Origin: Nyssa sinensis | Lineage: Eukaryota > Streptophyta > Magnoliopsida > Cornales > Nyssaceae | Length of the DNA stretch: 64,000 nucleotides | Reading direction: 5' to 3' | Assembly (NCBI GenBank): GCA_008638375.1 | Contig: VIRR01000556.1 | Span: 62,001 to 126,000, forward strand | Shown: piece by piece, positions 57,801 to 64,000 of the stretch | Numbering within the stretch: the first letter of the stretch is position 1 | How the letters are laid out: the number at the start of each line of letters is the position of its first letter | Program-made: the position numbers and the translations under genes | The notes under the pieces: generated by a model | Told to the model about the DNA's origin: nothing | The model's input: the letters and a program-made list of their open reading frames with translations, nothing else | Databases searched by the model: none

Positions 57801-60309
57801 TCCCTCCACACGCACACCCACAAGAAAAATCTAATATATATAATATGGCCTTATATATGATTTTTATACACAACTGTAGATTCCAATGGCCTCTAACTAA
57901 CTAAACACAGAGGATTTAAAGAAGTATAAATATAAGTCCCTGAATCTTTTCTCTCAATCACCTGGTACTGGTTGTGCAGCTTTTGTCTAACCTCAAATCA
58001 CCAGCTATTAGCTATTTGCTTACACACACACACACACACACGTAGACTCATATTGGGTTTTGTTTTGAAATGAAATTAGAATCTCTTAACATCATATAAG
58101 AGTAGATTCAATTGCTGATTGCTTCAAAATATGTTTGCTTCTATACATGATGACTTGATAATGGTGCTTAGTACTTCCTTAACCTCAGTGTCTAATTGTA
58201 GTTATAGGCACTCCAATCTGCATTGCTAGCTTTCGAGCACATCTTTTCAAAAAATGAAGGGCCCAATAAACTCACCATTGGAAAGCTCACAGCAGTCCAT
58301 CGCATAAACTTAATGTTGCTAATAAAATTAAAGTGTTGTGATCAGGGAAAGGAAAGGCATTACTTGTTCATTCAAAACTGAGTACAGCTTCAGCTTCAGC
58401 CTCAGCTGTTGGAGATCAATCCTCTTCTCAGTTACCGAATCCCACAGGTCTGAGGTAGTTCTCCACACATTGTCTAACATTTTCTGCATCATTAAATCAA
58501 CGATGAAGCAATTAGTGAAAACTAATAATCCATGTTTAACAACACAACAAAATATACATTGCACAAAACAATGGGGAGGGGGGAGAATAAATCAATCAGG
58601 AGTATTTTTCAGGGGCCTGTGTGTGTATCATTCTTAATAGGTTACATTGAACTCTCTTTTTCAACAGTCACTATTATTTTTGTTTTTCATTATCCTTGCC
58701 ACCATTACCAAGTCTTGAACAACTAGAAATTCTGAACCTTCTTCAGTTGCATCATAAAAGAAAAATCTACTAACTGGGTGAAGCATATATAATAAGTAAT
58801 AAATGCACTTGGTAACAATTTGCCCATACGAGGGAATCCATCAGAATTCTTTTGCTTAGTTAAACTAATCAATACACAACAAATATTTAGGGAACAAGAG
58901 AGATGACGCAACTAAGTTATATGAATGATTAAAAAGGTGTTTATAGCTTGCTCTTCCTTAAAGACAATAACCCCTACCTCTGATGTTACTTTCTGATTAT
59001 ACAGTGCAGCATCTGCTTGGGCATTAGCATATCGCCATTGCAAATGTCTATTGTATAGTAGCCGCAGCTGTTGAGCATCTTCTATTTGGTTCGTTCCCTT
59101 CTTGCCTCTTCTAATATCCACAATAAAATTGAGTACAGAAGTTGAACTATTAGATTGTCTTGAAGGACTGGATGGTCTTATCAAAGATGGACTAACCCCT
59201 CTAGAAGAAGCATGATTCAGGGACCTCGTTCGAGATGGACTGACACCTTTAGAGACAAAGGATGATAACACTGGTGACTTTTTTGGTGACGGAGGACGTG
59301 ATACAGGAGTGGGTAAAGACCGAGATCTAACTACAGGTGTCATTAATGTTGTTCTTTCTACTGAACTTGTAGAAACAACCTCGTGTAAGTCAGACTCCCG
59401 TAGTATATTGTCATCAACTGAACATTCCTTAAACTCCACTGTCCCAATTTCATCCAATGATGATAGCCTCACTGCATCACTGGCAGCCTTTTGTAAAGGT
59501 TTGCTCATTCCATCAGGTATTGACATTCTCCTAACGGAAGATATCCCAATTCCCAGATGTAGTAAAGTTGAAGTTTTACCCATCTTATCGGTGAGATCCA
59601 TGCTTCTATTTAAAGCATTGGAGGATACCTTCCCACCTGTTCTGCTTGGCCAGCGATGCTGATCTACTAGTTGAGCATGTAAACCATCAACTGGTTTAGA
59701 ATTCTCAGACTGATCTGTTGCATTCTTTCCTTTAAGAGGACTTTTCTTCCTCTCGGGCATGGGCTTTCGTGAAACAGGTAGTGTTCCAGCCTGCTTATGT
59801 CCTACATTTGATGATGGCTTCAAAGTGAGGTCAGAAAGGGCATGAGTAACTGGTTTTTCTCTCTTACTAATAGGAATAGAAAAGGTATCAGACTGGAAGG
59901 AAACACTGAGACTGCGCATTTTGGAGGGCCATAAAACCTCAGGTAACCGACTGCCCATTAGCTTTCTCGATGCCAATTGCATTTCTGTTGATGTATCACG
60001 GACTGGAGTGGAAGGTCTAGCTGGTGATGGTGGTGGAGAGGGTCGCTTCCTTTCAGCAGAAACAGCTCTCTTTGTTACCAATTGGGAGGATGCAGAAACT
60101 GTCCTGGTGATGTTTGGAGAAGGGCAACGCCGGGGACCTGAAGAAGCGGATGGAGTAGGGGACTTATACCTAGAACTAACCTCCCTTCTTCGAGACTGAC
60201 GGGTGGTCCCATTGTTCTTGTCGGCTGGAACCAATGGTGGTCTTGGGGTCTCCAGACTCTCCACTGTTGAGTGCTTCTGTAATGCTTGCTCTGATTCACA
60301 TAAATCCAT
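50123..60309 (-). CDS. AUG8: QWRF-motif, AUGMIN subunit 8-like microtubule protein, six exons
   Basis: Plant augmin/gamma-tubulin-linked microtubule-binding protein family (QWRF, DUF566); in Arabidopsis AUG8 binds microtubule plus ends and acts in spindle or cortical array organisation. Exons on the minus strand: 60309-58978, 58483-58364, 56063-55947, 55862-55773, 52825-52718, 50218-50123. All introns are GT-AG and phase 0; total 620 aa, near the family's usual size. The start [15 protein letters not shown] matches the family; an in-frame ATG nine bases upstream (60318) is an alternative. Residues 1-410 are a basic, Ser/Pro-rich disordered region ([45 protein letters not shown]). The signature at 424-427 reads QWRY instead of QWRF. 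The C-terminal helical domain includes [33 protein letters not shown] and [15 protein letters not shown]. It ends IKIPS. Confidence 0.93.
51321..51702. mobile_element. hAT-like MITE in AUG8 intron 5
   Basis: A GC-rich 380-bp insert in AT-rich intron DNA. Ends TAGAGGTGTAAA and TTTGACACCTCT form a 12-bp imperfect inverted repeat of the TAGRGGTGTNAA hAT-MITE type; the interior is full of GGGCC-rich motifs (ggcctgggccaggc). No 8-bp target duplication could be read, so the call rests on the ends and composition. Confidence 0.55.
52826..55772 (-). other. Intron 4 of the AUG8-like gene (2.9 kb)
   Basis: GT-AG, phase 0, AT-rich. Includes a tandem pair at 55073-55150 and an (AT)n run near 54772-54799. 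A short triplicated motif (gcaattc) lies at 53902-53920. No gene inside. Confidence 0.75.
55073..55150. repeat. Tandem duplication (~38 bp unit)
   Basis: Two copies of gttagttaagatgagag(c/t)c-gt-agggtgatggaagta in AUG8 intron 4, differing at a few bases. Confidence 0.85.
56064..58363 (-). other. Intron 2 of the AUG8-like gene (2.3 kb)
   Basis: GT-AG, phase 0. Contains a C9-A11 run near 56956 and a (CA)n run at 58021-58041. A minus-strand ORF (57179-57427) has somewhat protein-like composition but no recognised family, and I do not call it a gene. Confidence 0.75.
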
Positions 60310-62110
60310 ACGCACCATCCAAATTAGACCACATTGATACCACCTTTCATATAAGCAAACACAATTGACAGGCTTTCATGAATCCCAAATTCAATAAAAT
60401 TACACCAATTGCTCAAAAAGAAGATCCTTTTCTCTGCTGCAAATCTGCCACAAATTCACCACCAAAAAGTAAGATGCAACAGATGGGAAAAGGAAAAAGA
60501 AAGAAAGAAAAGAATAACCCACTAGGAAAAAGGAAAAGATAATCAAAATAATACATGTTTACATACACCCAGATCTGAGCAAGAATGAATTTGAGAGTTA
60601 CAGAAAATTAAAGTATATAGATACTCTTTTTTCATCAACAACTGGCTAAACCTAAGCAGATCAGATTCAGGCAATGGCAAACAAGAGCTCAGGCGGTGGA
60701 GAAACATCTGGCGCTCAAATTACAGAGAAACTAGGTGAGGGCTAAAATGTGCATTAACGGTCATCATTAGAAGTTAAAAACAAATTGTAGGGGTAGGGTC
60801 CGTTGGAATAAGAAGAAAAGGAGGCTCGGGTTAGCCCCTCCCTTAGTAGCCTTGGGTGGGGATGGGGTGTAGGATAAGAGAAGGGAAGATGCGTAGGATA
60901 AGGTTAATTCTTTTCCCCTTTTGTCCCACTCACGGGAATGCCATGGTCGGCCGGGCTGGAAACGTATCGTATGTACACACACTCACAGCCCCTCTGGCCT
61001 GTTTCTTCTTCCTCCCACCCAACTCCTTGTCATGAAAGGGAATTGAATGAAAGTGAAACCTACAAGAGGGGAAGTATCTTTCTCTCTCTATCCGTAACTT
61101 TCTGCCTACTCTCTCTCTAACTTCTCTCTGACTCTCTTCAGGGATGACTCACAAGTTATCCTTGGATCACTGTCTTCCTGAGATAAAACAGAGTCATTTT
61201 TAACTAATTTCGATTAGTTTTTTTAGTTATGGGTTAATAATATATTTCTAAATTATTAGTATGTATTTTGTTTGTTTGCATTATATTATTTTCATTGAAA
61301 AAGACGATTTGGGTTGCAAATGCTATATATAATTTTTGGGTTATGGGAACAGACATGGAAGACCACGTGAAACGAAAATCATTGTCCATCCCCATGAATT
61401 CACGCAGAATTTGAAATAAACAATGTTTGGTTTTGACTATTACCAATTGTTTTTAAACATTTTATTACCAATTCTTTTTTAAAAAATTAAGAACGAAAAT
61501 CCATAGAAGTGTGTATATATCTATATATATATAGATATAGATATAGATATATATTGTGGTTTTTTTTTCATGAAAAATCTATGATATAATGTCTGCATTT
61601 CATTGTTCATGTAAAACCTCAAACAAAAGATTCAGATATCAGAGAACGAGAATATTTGAGAAAGATCGAAGCAGTTCTCCATGGAGTCTAAAATAAATTT
61701 CATAAATCCATCAAGTAAAAGCCGAAAATAATAAAATTAAGAAAATGGCTAAAATAGAAAGAATAAAAAAAACAAAATGGATAATTTTCGTTTAACTTAT
61801 TTCAATTAAATACAATGATCCAAAACTCTAGCAAAGACAATGATCAGATAAAGTTCAAAATTGAATGATCTCACCTTACTAAATCAGGCGAAGCCAAATT
61901 CTCGATCAGACAACTCCCAAATTTAAAACGAAGAACACGTATACACACGTAGATACGTCTGTATTTTTATGATTCAAGCAATTCGAATCTGAATCCAACC
62001 AGAGATGATCAATCAAGCGGATCTCCGGCGGGAGACGAAGAGATCGTCAGCGGTCGGTATAGAGGATGTTTTCCAAAGCGAAACCGTAACTGAATTTTTG
62101 AATTGCGGAT
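60310..62110 (-). promoter_or_regulatory. 5'UTR, probable leader intron and promoter of the AUG8-like gene
   Basis: On the minus strand a consensus donor (AAG|GTGAGATC, exon edge at 61875) and a candidate acceptor (ATTTGCAG, exon edge near 60436) would define a leader intron of about 1.4 kb, with an upstream UTR exon of roughly 61875-62080 containing balanced-composition sequence. This is inferred from splice signals only. CT-rich runs at 61080-61140 would be inside that intron. A promoter would lie beyond about 62080. Confidence 0.4.
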
Positions 62111-64000
62111 AAAACCGAAAATATATGTATACGTGGGTATATGTATATTTGTAAACAAATATTTTGAAAAATATATAGAGAGAGAAGAAAAAGACTGGGT
62201 AGACAGGTTTCAGTTGGGATCCGTTGAGAGGACGACGATGACTAGGACGTTGATTTCGCGCCACCTGCGAAGTTCATATAAGAACATATAATTCGGGAAG
62301 TGCTATTGTCACTCTCGGGCAGTTACTTTTGTCTACCTGCACTCCGATTGAAATGTGCTGAGTTGAAGCGCGGCGCAGACGGGAAGCAAGAAAATACCTG
62401 ATTGTTGGACTTTTTTCCAATAGAAAAATGTTATAGATTCTCAAGTTATAATCCAATTGTATTTCAAGTGTAATTTGTTACTATGTGATTTTTTTTTTAA
62501 TTTTATCCAAAAAAATTAAAAAATCACATTGCGTCAAACTGATGATGCACTTTTTTATCCGGACACATAGTAGACTCCGCACGCATTATATTATTCGTTT
62601 TAAAGCCTTTACGACTTTGTTCTTCTTGGATGAAAAAGGCCTGATACAAAAGAGATGACGACTAGAACTTATAAGCGATATCAGAACCCGACTCCTATTC
62701 GATGTGAAACTCAAAATAGCACAACATATATATATATATATATAATGTAGATATGTCACTAAGTAAGAAGAAATATTAATATATAGTCCACACACAAACA
62801 ATTATTTTGGTATTATTATCTTAAGAGTATGTAATTGTTCTCAAAATATTCTTAATGGAAATTTTTTTCTTTTTCCTTCTGTTTTTTATGTGAGGACAGA
62901 AAACTTGTGATAAGTTCTTTCCAACTGCCAAGCCGCAAAAGGACAAGCGAAAGTAAAATTCTTTGAGCATGCACGGATACTTATTCCACGCACACTCCAG
63001 CCACTACCCGCTGGGTGGGGATGACATACTTATATAAATTAGTTTGAATGGAACCTCAACCAGTCAGTACATATATATATATATATAAACATATTATTGT
63101 TTGGTTTAGGTGATGATTACTAATTTTTCCATTGCACATGAAACCTTGTTTTAAGAGCAAATAGATAGAAGGAAAGGAAAGTGACGATGAAAAAGGAGGT
63201 GGTGTCCAACGGCGGCATGATTGTTGATCGGTAGTTGGAGTTGGGTTCTATCACAAAAGTGTAATGTTGTGTTTATCATCTATGTTTAAGGATGTAATTT
63301 AATCTGATATGTCGAAAATCAGACGTAATCTAATTTTTAATAAAACGGGTTTGAAAAATATTATATTTATATTACAATAATTTGGAATATAGATAGTTTA
63401 TTTTATTTTGATTATATAAAATACAATAATAAAAAAACTTTGATGTTTATAATAATATTGTTTAGTCACTCATAAAAAATTTATATTTTATGTTTAAAAT
63501 GAAAATTAATATTATTCTAATCTCTTGTTTTAATACACGTAATGTTTTTTTTGAAATGTATCAACTATAATTAATTTAATAAAATAAATAAATAAATAAA
63601 AATTTAAAAATAAATAAGACCCTGCACTCGTTTATCATGGGATTTAAATGAATTTGAGGAAAAAAATAATTCCGTCCCACATGGTTGGAGAAGAGGTCCC
63701 TCATCCCATACTCGGCCGGCTACAATTCTTATCTGTGTTTATGTGTTGACCTGATAGTATTGTATCGACCAAGGAAAGGAAAGTGATGACGAGAAAAAAA
63801 AGTAGAGTTAGGTCTTACGAGAAAAGAGTAATTTTATGCTTACCATTTATGTTTATAATTTATATTTACCTTCTAATTTAACAGTATCTTATTGGTTCAA
63901 TCATTGAAAGAGTCAAGGGGGTCACTAAAGGGTCATCCCCCGATCCAAATAATTTAAAAAAATCTGATTTATGTAGTGGAATTTTATTATTTGAAAATAA
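62111..64000. other. Terminal AT-rich intergenic DNA
   Basis: No gene supported. Two related stretches, 63170-63300 and 63773-63880 (gaaaggaaagtga-gacga, gagtt-ggt-tta, catttatgttta-aatgta-like), look like a diverged duplication. AT microsatellites near 62728-62744 and 63071-63087. Confidence 0.4.

Noticed and set aside
62013..62264. 83-codon minus-strand ORF near the right end
   Set aside because: Lies in the probable AUG8 leader/promoter region, with a simple Tyr/Val/Ile-rich C-terminus from AT-rich DNA.

Overview
The window is plant nuclear DNA, most likely from a eudicot. Two intron-containing plant genes flank roughly 40 kb of AT-rich intergenic DNA filled with LTR retrotransposons, small DNA-transposon derivatives, microsatellites and gene debris. 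I see no rRNA, tRNA, CRISPR, or prokaryotic or viral operon structure. I cannot name the species from the sequence.

Left gene (392-7487, +): an intact 12-exon cellulose synthase catalytic subunit of the CESA7/IRX3 class (secondary cell wall). Every intron is GT-AG, all phases join, and the model predicts 1014 residues with the zinc finger and all catalytic motifs. Right gene (50123-60309, -): a six-exon QWRF-family, AUGMIN-subunit-8-like microtubule protein of 620 residues, with long introns and a probable 5'UTR intron. The two genes are convergent and separated by the repeat-rich block.

Between them, from left to right: a miniature TRIM-like retroelement (7949-8286); a 1.8-kb solo LTR with a perfect ATTTA target duplication, inserted inside a small tandem repeat (9651-11457); AT-rich DNA with copies of a local repeat family; a LINE scrap; an LRR-only remnant of an NLR resistance gene (19862-21520); an exon-like fragment; a MITE (24895-25195); a complete but mutated Ty1/copia element on the minus strand (26294-31115) whose LTRs end in TA..TA instead of TG..CA; a perfect 70-bp palindrome (31680-31749); a hAT-type MITE with a perfect 8-bp target duplication (33806-34095); and a 10.2-kb Ty3/gypsy element of the Tat type (38088-48275).

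The gypsy element is the most interesting object. Its pol carries a second RNase H. Between pol and the 3' LTR lies about 4.9 kb of extra DNA, holding (i) an array of about 20 small hairpins whose stems differ in sequence but stay self-complementary, with a 187-bp higher-order period, and (ii) on the opposite strand a three-exon gene (two short GT-AG introns) resembling the 'putative gypsy-type transposase' family, plus a second uninterrupted 275-codon antisense ORF. Gag-C, protease and the start of RT are deleted, and most stops in both coding strands look like CAG->TAG or TGG->stop transitions. The element is therefore a defective but fairly young copy (LTRs differ at about 25 of 732 positions by eye).
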